A stretch of DNA of 64,000 nucleotides, from NCBI GenBank assembly GCA_045118975.1, contig JBGVCT010000010.1, positions 1 through 64,000 of the forward strand. Reading direction: 5' to 3'. This DNA comes from RGIG6178 sp045118975 (GTDB taxonomy: Bacteria; Bacillota_I; Bacilli_A; RFN20; DUOF01). The stretch's first letter is position 1. The number at the start of each line of letters is the position of its first letter. A model generated the notes under the pieces. It ran no database searches. It was not told the DNA's origin and worked only from the letters and a program-made list of their open reading frames with translations. This document shows positions 24,492-34,420 of this stretch, one piece after another. Both the position numbers and the translations under genes were made by a program.

Positions 24492-25541
24492 CTATAATAT
24501 TGTTCTTAGTATTAGATATACAAGATAAATCAAATACATACTCATAAATACAATACTATGCTTTCTATCAAATTTACCAAGCAAGGCAAAAACAGTAAAT
24601 ACTATAGTAATTACAAACATAATTAAAAGATCAATAATAACTGCACTAGATATAGCAATTGGTATGATACTACCACTAACGCCAAGAACTAATATAATAT
24701 TAAATATATTACTACCCACAACATTACCAATAGCCATATCATTTTGACCTTTTTTACTTGCTACAAATGTAGTAACAAGTTCAGGAAGTGAAGTGCCTAC
24801 AGCGACAATTGTAAGCCCAATTAAGCTCTCTGCTAAATTCTTTTCTACAGATAAAGCAGTCGCAATATTTAAAGCCATCCCCCTAGCGCCATATACCACT
24901 AATTCTCCTCCAATAGCAATTCCTACAACTGAGCAAAAAACAAGCAACAAACACTTAGACAATTTTATATTATGTATCTCTTTCTCTTCCTTTTTACTAT
25001 TCTTTATAACTTCTTTACTTGAAGCGATAATATAACAAAGATAAGCAAATGCTAATCCTAATAATATTATAGATTCCCATCTTTTTAATACATTATTACC
25101 TAATAATGAATTTTGTCCAAAAAATAAACAGAAAGCCACTAAAATACTAGTAACCCCCATTAAAATATATAATTCTTTTTTTGTTTCTTTTTTTACAATT
25201 ATTGGGGTAAATAATGCTCCCAAAGAAATTACTAATAATATATTAGCAATATTACTTCCAACAACATTACCAAGAGCAATATTTGAATATCCTCCACCAT
25301 TATTTAAAACTTGAATAGAATCACTAATAGAAACAGCAATCTCTGGAATACTAGTTCCCATTGCTACTATAGTAAGCCCAACAAGTAATGGAGGTATTCT
25401 AAATTTCTTAGCAATTAAAGAAGCGTTATCTATAAAAATATTACAAAAACCAATTAAAGCAACTGCCCCAATTACAAAGGCAATTATAAAAATAAGATAT
25501 TGTACAAAACTTGGTAAATCATAAACAAACTCCAAATCCAT
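24492..25541 (-). CDS. Na+/Ca2+ exchanger family (CaCA, YrbG type)
   Basis: 349 residues, about ten membrane segments, with the two inverted alpha repeats of the family: GTSIPE with GNVVGSNIAN in the first half and GTSLPELVTT with GNVVGSNIFN in the second. Their acidic and Asn/Ser residues bind the cations. It should exchange Ca2+ for Na+ or H+ across the cytoplasmic membrane. ATG 25541 follows AAGGAGG and lies 12 bases after the ABC gene, so the exporter, exchanger and TraX-like genes may share a message. Confidence 0.85.
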   Translation of the reverse strand: MDLEFVYDLPSFVQYLIFIIAFVIGAVALIGFCNIFIDNASLIAKKFRIPPLLVGLTIVAMGTSIPEIAVSISDSIQVLNNGGGYSNIALGNVVGSNIANILLVISLGALFTPIIVKKETKKELYILMGVTSILVAFCLFFGQNSLLGNNVLKRWESIILLGLAFAYLCYIIASSKEVIKNSKKEEKEIHNIKLSKCLLLVFCSVVGIAIGGELVVYGARGMALNIATALSVEKNLAESLIGLTIVAVGTSLPELVTTFVASKKGQNDMAIGNVVGSNIFNIILVLGVSGSIIPIAISSAVIIDLLIMFVITIVFTVFALLGKFDRKHSIVFMSMYLIYLVYLILRTIL

Positions 25542-25553
25542 TTTTATGCCTCC

Positions 25554-27491
25554 TTATTCTAATTCGAATTTTCCTGTATATAATTCGTAGTATTTGCCCT
25601 TCTTAGCAATCAAGTCTTCATGACTTCCTCTTTCAATAATTCTACCCTTTTCTAATACCATAATAACATCAGCATTTTGAATAGTAGATAATCTATGAGC
25701 AATTACAAAGACAGTTCTTCCATGCATTAATTTATCAGTACCTTGTTGTACTAATAATTCAGTTCTTGTATCAATTGATGAAGTAGCTTCATCAAGAATC
25801 ATAACTGGTGCATTACATACTGCAGCTCTAGCTATAGACAATAATTGTCTTTGACCTTGAGATAAATTAGCACCATCACTAACTAACATTGTATTATAGC
25901 CTTCAGGTAATCTTGTAATAAAGTCATGTGCATTAGCTAGTTTTGCAGCTTCTATACATTCCTCATCACTAGCATCCAATTTACCATAACGAATATTATC
26001 CATTACAGTTCCTGTAAAAAGATTAGTATCTTGTAAAACAATACCCAAAGATCTTCTTAAATCTGCTTTTTTAATTTTATTAATATTAATACCATCATAC
26101 TTAATCTTTCCATCAGCAATATCGTAAAATCTATTAATCAAATTAGTAATGGTTGTTTTACCTGCTCCTGTTGAACCAACAAATGCAATCTTTTGTCCTG
26201 GCTTAGCATACAAGCTAACATCATGAAGTACAATCTTACCTTCAATATAGCCAAAATCAACTTCATCCATAACTATATCCCCGCGAAGTAATTCATATGT
26301 CAATGTTCCATCTTTGTGTGGATGTTTCCATGCCCACACATTAGTTCTCTCTTCACATTCACTAACATTACCAAATTCATCAACCTTAGCATTAACCAAA
26401 GTGACATATCCATTATCAACTTCTTCTTCCATATCAATTAAAGTAAAGATTCTATCAGTGGCAGCAAGCGCCATAACAATAGAGTTATATTGTTGAGCTA
26501 CTTGATTAACATTATTAGTAAATTGTCTAGCTAAAGTTAAAAAAGAAATAACTATTGGTAAGAATGTAAGTAATTCTATCTTATTAAGTCCTGTAAGTGA
26601 TAAGTTGTATACGGTTACATCACCCAATGATAAAGCAAGTAATAAACCACCTAAAAACGCCAAACTAACATACATAATGTTACCAATATTCATCATGATA
26701 GGTCCCATTTTACTAGCATTAGATTCTGCAAAATATTGTGCTTCAAATAATTCGTTATTTATCTTATCAAACTTTTCTTTGGCCTCATTTTCATAAGAGA
26801 AAACTTGAACAACTTTTTGTCCATGCAACATTTCTTCAACAAAACCTTCAGTTTGTGCAATTTTCTTTTGTTGCATGATAAATCCTTTTGAAGACTTACC
26901 TCCAACTGTAGCAGTAACAAAAAACATTGCCCCAATTCCCGCTAAAACAATTATTGATAACCAAATAGAGAAAAATAGCATAATAGATAATAAACACACT
27001 AGCATAAACACTGATTGAACTAGTGCAGTTAAACTGTTAGATATAAGTTGTCTTAATGAATCGGTATCATTTGTATAATGTGACATAATGTCTCCATTAT
27101 TATTTTGATCGAAATAACTTATAGGTAACTTTTCCATTTTGTTAAACATCATACATCTAACTTTCTTTAAAGAACCTTGAGTTACTTTAGCCATTATTCT
27201 TTTTTGGAAAAATGTAGCAATAACCGCTGTCATTCTTACACAAATCATTACGATTAATAAAGTAAATAAACTTCCTTTTATTGCCTCATACCCTTCAATA
27301 AGACCTTCTTCAATAATAATAGTGGTTTGTTGCAAGAAAATTGATGCACTAGCATTTGAAATAACCAAAATAATTAAAAAGATAAAAATTGCCACCCATG
27401 AAATAGGATAAAATCCAAATAGCATTTTTAATAATCTAAGCAAAGTCCCCTTCTTTGCTCTAACTCTTTTTTTAGCCATCTCCTTATTCAT
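25554..27491 (-). CDS. ABC exporter half-transporter with the competent ATP site
   Basis: 645 residues: an N-terminal six-helix exporter domain and a C-terminal ATPase with GSTGAGKTT (Walker A), LSQGQRQLL (signature), VMILDEATSSID (Walker B with catalytic Glu) and the H-loop FVIAHRLSTI. About 60 extra residues sit between the two halves, rich in Trp and charged residues (ERTNVWAWKHPHKDGTL), as in YheH/YknV-like subunits. It overlaps the partner gene by 8 bases and forms a heterodimer with it. The substrate is unknown; multidrug or lipid export is the usual role. Confidence 0.9.
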   Translation of the reverse strand: MNKEMAKKRVRAKKGTLLRLLKMLFGFYPISWVAIFIFLIILVISNASASIFLQQTTIIIEEGLIEGYEAIKGSLFTLLIVMICVRMTAVIATFFQKRIMAKVTQGSLKKVRCMMFNKMEKLPISYFDQNNNGDIMSHYTNDTDSLRQLISNSLTALVQSVFMLVCLLSIMLFFSIWLSIIVLAGIGAMFFVTATVGGKSSKGFIMQQKKIAQTEGFVEEMLHGQKVVQVFSYENEAKEKFDKINNELFEAQYFAESNASKMGPIMMNIGNIMYVSLAFLGGLLLALSLGDVTVYNLSLTGLNKIELLTFLPIVISFLTLARQFTNNVNQVAQQYNSIVMALAATDRIFTLIDMEEEVDNGYVTLVNAKVDEFGNVSECEERTNVWAWKHPHKDGTLTYELLRGDIVMDEVDFGYIEGKIVLHDVSLYAKPGQKIAFVGSTGAGKTTITNLINRFYDIADGKIKYDGININKIKKADLRRSLGIVLQDTNLFTGTVMDNIRYGKLDASDEECIEAAKLANAHDFITRLPEGYNTMLVSDGANLSQGQRQLLSIARAAVCNAPVMILDEATSSIDTRTELLVQQGTDKLMHGRTVFVIAHRLSTIQNADVIMVLEKGRIIERGSHEDLIAKKGKYYELYTGKFELE

Positions 27492-29268
27492 TTACATCAC
27501 TCCCTTTCTTCTTTTTAGTATTTTGAGAGTAATATACTTCTTTATAAATTGCATTACTAGCAAGTAGTTCCTTATGAGTACCTATAGCATTAATAGTACC
27601 ATTTTCCATAACAATTATCTTGTCTGCATCCTTAATTGAAGCTACTCTTTGAGCAATAATGATTTTTGTTGTTTCTGGAATGTATTCTTTAAGGCCTTTT
27701 CTAATAAGTGCATCTGTTTTAGTATCTACAGCACTTGTTGAATCATCAAGAATAAGAATCTTAGGTTTCTTTAATAACGCTCTAGCAATACATAATCTTT
27801 GCTTTTGACCACCACTTACATTAGTTCCACCTTGTTCAATATAAGTATCATAACCTTGAGAGAATTGACTTACAAAATCATGAGCTTGTGCTAATTTACA
27901 TGCCTCGATCATTTCTTCATCACTTGCCTCTTTATTTCCCCATCTTAAATTTTCTTTAATAGTACCAGAGAAAAGTACATTCTTTTGAAGCACAACTGCT
28001 ACTTGGTCTCTTAGAGTAGTTAAATCATATTCTTTAACATTAACTCCTCCAACTAAAACTTCTCCCTCTGTGCAATCATATAATCTAGATATAAGTTGAA
28101 TTAGAGTTGATTTACTAGATCCAGTACCACCAAGTATACCGATTGTTTCTCCAGAATTAATAGTTAAATCAATATCACTAAGCGCATACTTTTGAGCACT
28201 TCTAGCATATTTGAATGATACATCTTTAAATGTTATATCACCACTTTTAACTTCATAAATAGGATTACTAGGATTTTTTATTGTAGACTCTTCATCTAAA
28301 ACTTCTACAATTCTAGTAGCACTCTCAGTAGATATTGCAACAGTTAAAAACACCATTGAAAACATCATAAGTGAAGATAACATTTGCATTGTATAAGTAG
28401 TCAAACTAGTTAAATCACCAATATTAAGTTCACTAGTACCACTTTGAATAATAATCTTAGCTCCAAAGAATGAAACTAAAATCATACAAACATACATAGA
28501 AAACACCATTAAAGGGTTATTCATATTTACAATTCTTTCAGCTTTTGTAAAGTCTTTTTCAACCTCGCTACTAGCTTCATCAAATTTCTTTATTTCATAA
28601 TCTTCTCTTACATAAGATTTTACAACTCTCATACCTCTTACATTTTCTTGAACAGTATTATTTAAAGTATCATATTTTTTGAATACTTTCTTAAATAATG
28701 GGTGAGCATTGATAAAAATCAAATATAATCCTAAACCTAGTATTGGCAAAACAGTTAAGAAGATTAATGGTAAGGTAGAATGATAACTAAATGAAATAAT
28801 CATAGAAAAAATCAATAATAAAGGACTTCTAATAGCAGTTCTTATAATCATCATATATGAATGTCTAACATTACCAACATCGGTAGTCATTCTAGTAACC
28901 AAGCTAGGAGTAGAAAACTTATCTATATTAGAAAAACTATACTCTTGAACTTTATAATATAAATCATGTCTTAAATTTTTAGCAAAACCCGCACTAGCTC
29001 TACTTGCCATCTTTGCAGCCATAATACCACAAAATAAAGATATAAAAGCCATAACAACTAGTATAAGTCCATATATAATAATTTTCTTCATTAATTGACT
29101 AGCATCAGCATTAATAGAATTAAAATCTTGCAAAGTATTTATAAATTGAGCCACGATAAAAGGAATACTACATTCCATTATAACTTCAAATATGATAAAT
29201 ATCGGTGCTAAGATAGACTCTTTTTTATATTCTCTTACACTCTTTAAAAGTGTTTTAATAATATGCAT
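27484..29268 (-). CDS. ABC exporter half-transporter with degenerate ATP site
   Basis: 594 residues, same layout as its partner: six membrane helices, then ATPase with GGTGSSKSTLI, VSGGQKQRL and Walker B ILILDDSTSAVD. The catalytic Glu is replaced by Asp and the H-loop His by Gln (IIIAQRVASI). These two changes are the mark of the non-hydrolysing site in heterodimeric exporters such as TM287/288. ATG 29268 follows GAGGTGAT. It is the first gene of the unit. Confidence 0.9.
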   Translation of the reverse strand: MHIIKTLLKSVREYKKESILAPIFIIFEVIMECSIPFIVAQFINTLQDFNSINADASQLMKKIIIYGLILVVMAFISLFCGIMAAKMASRASAGFAKNLRHDLYYKVQEYSFSNIDKFSTPSLVTRMTTDVGNVRHSYMMIIRTAIRSPLLLIFSMIISFSYHSTLPLIFLTVLPILGLGLYLIFINAHPLFKKVFKKYDTLNNTVQENVRGMRVVKSYVREDYEIKKFDEASSEVEKDFTKAERIVNMNNPLMVFSMYVCMILVSFFGAKIIIQSGTSELNIGDLTSLTTYTMQMLSSLMMFSMVFLTVAISTESATRIVEVLDEESTIKNPSNPIYEVKSGDITFKDVSFKYARSAQKYALSDIDLTINSGETIGILGGTGSSKSTLIQLISRLYDCTEGEVLVGGVNVKEYDLTTLRDQVAVVLQKNVLFSGTIKENLRWGNKEASDEEMIEACKLAQAHDFVSQFSQGYDTYIEQGGTNVSGGQKQRLCIARALLKKPKILILDDSTSAVDTKTDALIRKGLKEYIPETTKIIIAQRVASIKDADKIIVMENGTINAIGTHKELLASNAIYKEVYYSQNTKKKKGSDVNE

Positions 29269-29330
29269 ATCATCACCTCAACTACAATTATATATTTTAT
29301 TGTTATACAATAAAAAAGTCCATAAAAGCA

Positions 29331-29359
29331 AATAAAAAAGGGTATCTAAATACCCTTTT
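29331..29359 (-). terminator. Intrinsic terminator
   Basis: AAAAGGGTAT (29336-29345) pairs with ATACCCTTTT (29350-29359), with T6 on the minus strand, after the lipoprotein gene. Confidence 0.85.
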
Positions 29360-29380
29360 CAATCATTAAATTATTTTATC

Positions 29381-30046
29381 TTACTTATACTTAATTTCCA
29401 TATCTAATAGAGTGTATGTAATCTCTTTAGTATCTCCACCACCATTAAGAACAGTAGTAACAATATTTTCTAATTTAACATTAGTAATTTTGTTATCACC
29501 ATTGATAACAATAGTTTGACGATAATTTTCTCTTACTGCTACTCTATATTCAATAACGAAAGTAACTTCATTTTTGAATAATTTCTTTTTAGCAGATACT
29601 TCGATATTTTCAATTTTCAAATAATCATCTGTAGCCCTTTCAAGACCAATTAATTCTCTATATTTACCATTAGTCATTTCACCAAATGCATTGATAGGTT
29701 GATCTTTGAATGCATCATAAATCTCATTAACAAATTCTACATCTTCAGCATGACCTAATGTTTCTTCTCCTTCTTTAACACCATCTACATACACTGTAGC
29801 AAATGTCTTATCATTATTCATATCAGTATCGAATACATACTTATATTCTTTGCTATCTGAGTTTATAATTGCAGTCATTGTAAAATCTTGATACTCATCT
29901 GTTCCAAGACCATATACAACACTTGATTCAAGTGCTCTAACTCTCTCAACAATTTTCTCATCACTTAGTTTGCAAGAACATCCAGCACTTACAAATGTAA
30001 CAGCAACAAGAAATGCAGCACCTAACATTTTAAATATTTTTTTCAT
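29381..30046 (-). CDS. Lipoprotein of unknown function
   Basis: The 221-residue protein has a signal peptide (KKIFKMLGAAFLVAVTF) ending in the lipobox VSAGC, so the Cys at about residue 23 is lipidated and the protein is anchored outside the membrane. The rest is beta-rich and polar with no family I recognise. ATG 30046 follows GAGGTG; the GTG three codons earlier is part of that site. It lies 54 bases after engB, and its own promoter is possible but not clear. Confidence 0.75.
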   Translation of the reverse strand: MKKIFKMLGAAFLVAVTFVSAGCSCKLSDEKIVERVRALESSVVYGLGTDEYQDFTMTAIINSDSKEYKYVFDTDMNNDKTFATVYVDGVKEGEETLGHAEDVEFVNEIYDAFKDQPINAFGEMTNGKYRELIGLERATDDYLKIENIEVSAKKKLFKNEVTFVIEYRVAVRENYRQTIVINGDNKITNVKLENIVTTVLNGGGDTKEITYTLLDMEIKYK

Positions 30047-30099
30047 ACATAACACCTCGCTATTTAAATATTAACACAAATAAGATTGGTTAATCAATA

Positions 30100-30687
30100 T
30101 TAATCATTCATCAATAGGTTAATATAGTTGACTAATTCTTCGATATTAGATTTATCTAAAGAACTTGTTAAAAAGATTTTAATATCTCCAACCTCTTTAA
30201 ATACATCAACTATATTTTTCTTATAATCGCTTCTCATTTTTTGATTTAGTTTGTCAGCTTTTGTAGCAACAATAATAATTTCTTTATTTGCCTCAATTAA
30301 AGTATTGAAACAAGCAATATCATCTTCACTTAATTTATGTCTAGAATCAACAAGCAAAACAAAAGCTTCAACATTATTTCTTTCCTTAATGTACTCGTTC
30401 ATCATTTTAGAAAATAGCCTATCTGCTTCTAATGAATTCTTGTGATATCCATAACCCGGAGCATCTACTAGACGAAACTTATTATCTACATCAAAAAAAT
30501 TAATTAACTTTGTGCACCCTGGAGTTGAAGAAACTCTAGCCATCTTTTTATTATTGGTAATAGCATTAAGTAAACTAGATTTACCTACATTACTCTTCCC
30601 AATAAAGCAAATTTCTTTAACATCATCATCTGGCCAGTACTTCTTATTTGGAGCACTCAAAACAAAAGTAACATTATTTAGTGGCAC
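30100..30687 (-). CDS. engB: Ribosome biogenesis GTPase EngB/YsxC
   Basis: A GTPase needed for late assembly of the 50S subunit. In 195 residues it has CFIGKSNVGKSSLLNA (G1), the STPGCTKLINFF switch I (G2), DAPGYG (G3), ATKADKL (G4) and the SS-L G5 near the end, a full set for this family. The start is taken as GTG 30687 (MPLNNVTFVLSA) because AAGGTG lies 6 bases upstream and this gives the usual EngB N-terminus. It overlaps the end of lon by 14 bases, the classic lon-engB coupling. Confidence 0.93.
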   Translation of the reverse strand: MPLNNVTFVLSAPNKKYWPDDDVKEICFIGKSNVGKSSLLNAITNNKKMARVSSTPGCTKLINFFDVDNKFRLVDAPGYGYHKNSLEADRLFSKMMNEYIKERNNVEAFVLLVDSRHKLSEDDIACFNTLIEANKEIIIVATKADKLNQKMRSDYKKNIVDVFKEVGDIKIFLTSSLDKSNIEELVNYINLLMND

Positions 30688-33028
30688 TTTTAGCACCTTC
30701 TTTAACAAGAGCAACCTTTAAAACATCATCAACTTTACTAGCAAATAATATTTCCACGTTGTCCTTTACTATTTCAGGTATCTCATCTAAGTCTTTTTCA
30801 TTATCTTTTGGAATAACGATAGTCTTAATTCCACTTCTATGTGCACTTATTGATTTTTCTTTTAAACCACCAATTGCAAGTACATTACCTCTTAAAGTAA
30901 CTTCTCCAGTCATAGCAACATCGCATCTAACTGGGGTATTACTTAAAGCACTAACTAAAGCAGTAGTCATAGTAACTCCAGCACTTGGACCATCCTTAGG
31001 AATAGCACCCTCAGGTACATGAATATGAATATCAATCTTATCAAACATATTTTCATCTATCTTATATTTCTTAGCATTAGCCTTTACAAAGTCAAGAGCA
31101 ATTTTAGCACTTTCCTTCATAACATCTCCTAGATTACCTGTCAAAATAAGATTTCCCTTACCTGCAAAATAGTTAACTTCGATAGGAATCAAATCCCCAC
31201 CAAAATCAGTATATGCAAGACCATTAACTAGTCCAACTTCATCAGTTTTTTCTTTCTTTATATAATCATATTTTTCTTTTCCTAAGAATTCTTTTACCTT
31301 TTTAATATCTACCAAAGTAGCAATCTTTTTATTAGATTTCATATGATTAGAAATGATTTTCCTACATATTTCAGCAATTAATCTTTCAAGTTCTCTAACT
31401 CCACTTTCTCTAGTGTAGTATCTAATCATATGTAAAATTGCATCATCACTAAATACTACTTTTTTACCATCTAACTTGTGAGCTTTTAATTGCTTTACAA
31501 CTAGATGATCTTTAGCAATATATAACTTTTCAACCTCTGTATATGAAGACAATTGAATTATTTCTAATCTATCTCTTAAAGGTCCTGGAATCTTAGACAA
31601 GTTATTAGCAGTAGCTATAAATAAAACTCTAGATAAATCATATGGTTCTTCAATATAGTTATCTACAAACATTGTGTTTTGTTCAGGATCTAAAACCTCT
31701 AACATAGCACTTGATGGATCACCATGATATGCATCTTGACTAAGCTTATCAATTTCATCTAAAACAAATACAGGATTAGTCACCTTAGCCTTTTTCATCC
31801 CTTGCATAATCTTTCCAGGTAATGCACCAATATAAGTTCTTCTATGCCCTCTAATTTCACTTTCATCATGAACTCCACCAAGACTCATCTTAACAAAGTT
31901 TCTATTTAATGCTCTAGCAATTGATAGGGCAAGAGAGGTCTTACCAACTCCTGGAGGACCTGCAAAACAAATAATTGGAGCCTTATCACTTTCTGTATAT
32001 TTTTTTACAGATAAATACTCTAAAATTCTATTCTTAGGTTTTTCAAGACCATAGTGATCAGCATTTAAAACTTCTTCTACATGCTTGATTGTAAAATCAT
32101 CTTCACTTACTTGATACCAAGGAGTATTAACCATTGTATCAATATAAGTTCTAATCATTGAATATTCAGGAGAAGCCGTTGGAGTTAACTCTAACTTTTT
32201 AATTTCTCCTAAAAGTTTTTCCTTAATATGCTCAGGATATGGATTGTTATTTAAAATTTCTCTTAAATTTTCAATATCTGTATCCTTATCAGCAATATCT
32301 CCAAGTTCTTCTTTAATAACTCTTAATTTTTCTTTTAAGATATATTCTTTTTGTCCCTTTTCTATTCTATCTCTAACTTTAGTATCAATCTCTTTTTCAA
32401 GCTCTTTAACCTTAGATTCATATGTCATCTTCTCAATAACAATTTCAATCTTTTCATTTACATCATCACACTCTAAAATATGTTGTTTAGTATTTCTATC
32501 AATATCTAAATAATACGCAACAACATTAACAAGGTAATTACTACTTACTCCTTTAGAGAAAGTAGTAATCACACTGCTTGGAATGTTTGTTAAAGTAGCT
32601 TGATTTTCTTGAATTATATTACATAATGTTCTAACTAAAGCAGCTTCCTTTACTTTATCACTACTAGTTTCATTACTAACTGTAGCATTAGCAAATAGAC
32701 CTGCAACATTATCAGATATAACAGAATCAAGAACAACTCTATTAAGACCCTTGATGGTAATCTTACTAGAACCATCAGGATTCTTTCTATATGAAGTAAT
32801 TTGACACAAACAACCAATCTTATAAATGTTATTAAAACTCACATCGTCACTTTTTGAATTAATAAGCGATGAAAGAATGATATAGCTATCATGATTGGCT
32901 TGTGCACTTTCTACTGCATGAGCACTATCTGCCCTTACAATATCAAGAGAAGCACTATTATATGGAAGCATAATAAAGCCTCTTGTTGCTATTAACGGCA
33001 ATGAAACTTTATCAAAATTGTTCTCCAT
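30674..33028 (-). CDS. lon: ATP-dependent protease Lon
   Basis: A cytoplasmic protease for misfolded and short-lived regulatory proteins. 784 residues in the bacterial LonA layout: N-terminal substrate domain, a long coiled coil near 180-240, AAA+ module with GPPGVGKTS (Walker A) and FVLDEIDKL (Walker B), and the Ser-Lys protease domain with PKDGPSAGVT holding the catalytic Ser and the Lys in GLKEKSISA. Complete. ATG 33028 follows AAAGGAGG. It lies 19 bases after tig and overlaps engB, as in Bacillus (tig-clpX-lon-engB), but clpX is absent here. Confidence 0.95.
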   Translation of the reverse strand: MENNFDKVSLPLIATRGFIMLPYNSASLDIVRADSAHAVESAQANHDSYIILSSLINSKSDDVSFNNIYKIGCLCQITSYRKNPDGSSKITIKGLNRVVLDSVISDNVAGLFANATVSNETSSDKVKEAALVRTLCNIIQENQATLTNIPSSVITTFSKGVSSNYLVNVVAYYLDIDRNTKQHILECDDVNEKIEIVIEKMTYESKVKELEKEIDTKVRDRIEKGQKEYILKEKLRVIKEELGDIADKDTDIENLREILNNNPYPEHIKEKLLGEIKKLELTPTASPEYSMIRTYIDTMVNTPWYQVSEDDFTIKHVEEVLNADHYGLEKPKNRILEYLSVKKYTESDKAPIICFAGPPGVGKTSLALSIARALNRNFVKMSLGGVHDESEIRGHRRTYIGALPGKIMQGMKKAKVTNPVFVLDEIDKLSQDAYHGDPSSAMLEVLDPEQNTMFVDNYIEEPYDLSRVLFIATANNLSKIPGPLRDRLEIIQLSSYTEVEKLYIAKDHLVVKQLKAHKLDGKKVVFSDDAILHMIRYYTRESGVRELERLIAEICRKIISNHMKSNKKIATLVDIKKVKEFLGKEKYDYIKKEKTDEVGLVNGLAYTDFGGDLIPIEVNYFAGKGNLILTGNLGDVMKESAKIALDFVKANAKKYKIDENMFDKIDIHIHVPEGAIPKDGPSAGVTMTTALVSALSNTPVRCDVAMTGEVTLRGNVLAIGGLKEKSISAHRSGIKTIVIPKDNEKDLDEIPEIVKDNVEILFASKVDDVLKVALVKEGAKSATK

Positions 33029-33047
33029 AAAATTCCTCCTTTATCTA

Positions 33048-34328
33048 TTAAATATTATTCTCTTTTTTAAGGAAATCACTAACTTTTCTCATTAAGATAT
33101 CACTAGCTAAAGAATCAACTCTATTTTCTAATGCTTTCTTAACATCTTCAACACTCATAGAGTATTGACTAGCCATTTCAGCATAAGCATTTTCTAAATC
33201 TGCTTCTTCAACTTTCAAGTTTTCTTTTCTAGCAACCTCATACATAGTGAAAGTATACTTTAAGTTCTTTAAACAATCTTCTTCTAATTTCTTATGTAAA
33301 TCATCATAGCTCATATTTAACATACCTAGATAGTTATCTAAAGTTAACCCTTGAGCACTTAATCTAGATTCAATGTTATGAATATTGTGGTGAACTTCTT
33401 CTTCAACTAATTCATTAGCAATTTCATAAGTAGAAGAAGCAACAATTGTATCAACTAATTTAGTGTAAGTTGCATTATCGCTTTCAGCTTGCTTTCTAGT
33501 TTGAATTTGCTCTTTATAGTAAGCCTTTAATTGCTCTAAAGTTTCTACATTATCTAAATTAGCATCTAAAGCTAATTCATCATTAATTTCAGGTAATACC
33601 TTTGTTTTGATAGCCTTAACAGTTACTTTGAACACTGCAGGTTTTCCCTTTAAATTTTCTACATAATTTTCAGGGAAAGTAACATTGATATCTTTTGTTT
33701 CATTAGTATTCATACCAACGATTTGATCTTCAAATCCTGGAATAAATGTATTAGAACCAATTGTTAAATCATAATCAGTACCTTTACCACCCTCGAAAGC
33801 AACGCCATCAACAAATCCTTCAAAGTCAATAGTAGCGATATCTCCACTTACAACACTACCAGTTTCTTTAACTACGATTTCAGCACTTCTTTCTTGTAAT
33901 TTTTTAACTTCTTCTTCGATTTCAGTTTCAGTTACACCAACTGGAGTCTTTTCAACCTTAAGTGCTTTGTATTCTCCAAGTTCAACCTTAGGCTCACCTA
34001 CAACTGTAATATCACATTCAACTTCTTCCATGCTAACTTTTTTAACATCTACTCTAGGTTGAACGATTGGTTTTAAATTATTATCTGTAATAACTTTAGC
34101 ATAATTTTCATTTAAGAAATAATTAATTGCCTCATTGAATACATCTTCTAATTTAATCTTACTTCTCACCATTTCTTTAGGTGCTTTACCTTTTCTAAAT
34201 CCAGGTAAACTAATCTTAGTTTCAAGCTTACTATAAGCCTTTTCTATTTTGCTAGCCCACTCTTCATTGCTAGCCTTTAAAGTAACAATAGTTTTACAAT
34301 TTTCTAATGTTTGAATGTTTGTTTCCAT
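33048..34328 (-). CDS. tig: Trigger factor, ribosome-bound chaperone
   Basis: 426 residues in the normal three-part order: N-terminal ribosome-binding domain with the tail signature LPGFRKGKAPKEMV near residue 40, an FKBP-type prolyl isomerase domain around 155-240 (GDIATIDFEGFVDGVAFEGG and FIPGFEDQIVGM), and a helical C-terminal chaperone domain. It binds nascent chains at the ribosome exit. ATG 34328 follows AAAGGAG. It is the first gene of the tig-lon-engB unit. Confidence 0.95.
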   Translation of the reverse strand: METNIQTLENCKTIVTLKASNEEWASKIEKAYSKLETKISLPGFRKGKAPKEMVRSKIKLEDVFNEAINYFLNENYAKVITDNNLKPIVQPRVDVKKVSMEEVECDITVVGEPKVELGEYKALKVEKTPVGVTETEIEEEVKKLQERSAEIVVKETGSVVSGDIATIDFEGFVDGVAFEGGKGTDYDLTIGSNTFIPGFEDQIVGMNTNETKDINVTFPENYVENLKGKPAVFKVTVKAIKTKVLPEINDELALDANLDNVETLEQLKAYYKEQIQTRKQAESDNATYTKLVDTIVASSTYEIANELVEEEVHHNIHNIESRLSAQGLTLDNYLGMLNMSYDDLHKKLEEDCLKNLKYTFTMYEVARKENLKVEEADLENAYAEMASQYSMSVEDVKKALENRVDSLASDILMRKVSDFLKKENNI

Positions 34329-34373
34329 TTTTATATTTCTCCTTTACAACACATACCGCTTAATTATAACAAA

Positions 34374-34420
34374 TAAAAACTGCAAGTTCAATTGTTTCAA
34401 TTATATTGAACATGCAGTTT
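34374..34420 (-). terminator. Terminator overlapping the end of the 34401 gene
   Basis: On the minus strand CTGCATGTTCAAT pairs with ATTGAACTTGCAG, one bulged base, then TTTTTATTTG. The first arm lies within the last codons of the gene. Confidence 0.75.

Noticed and set aside
24793..25035. 80-codon plus-strand frame
   Set aside because: Antisense shadow of the Na+/Ca2+ exchanger.
30681..31022. 113-codon plus-strand frame
   Set aside because: Antisense shadow of the conserved Lon protease domain.
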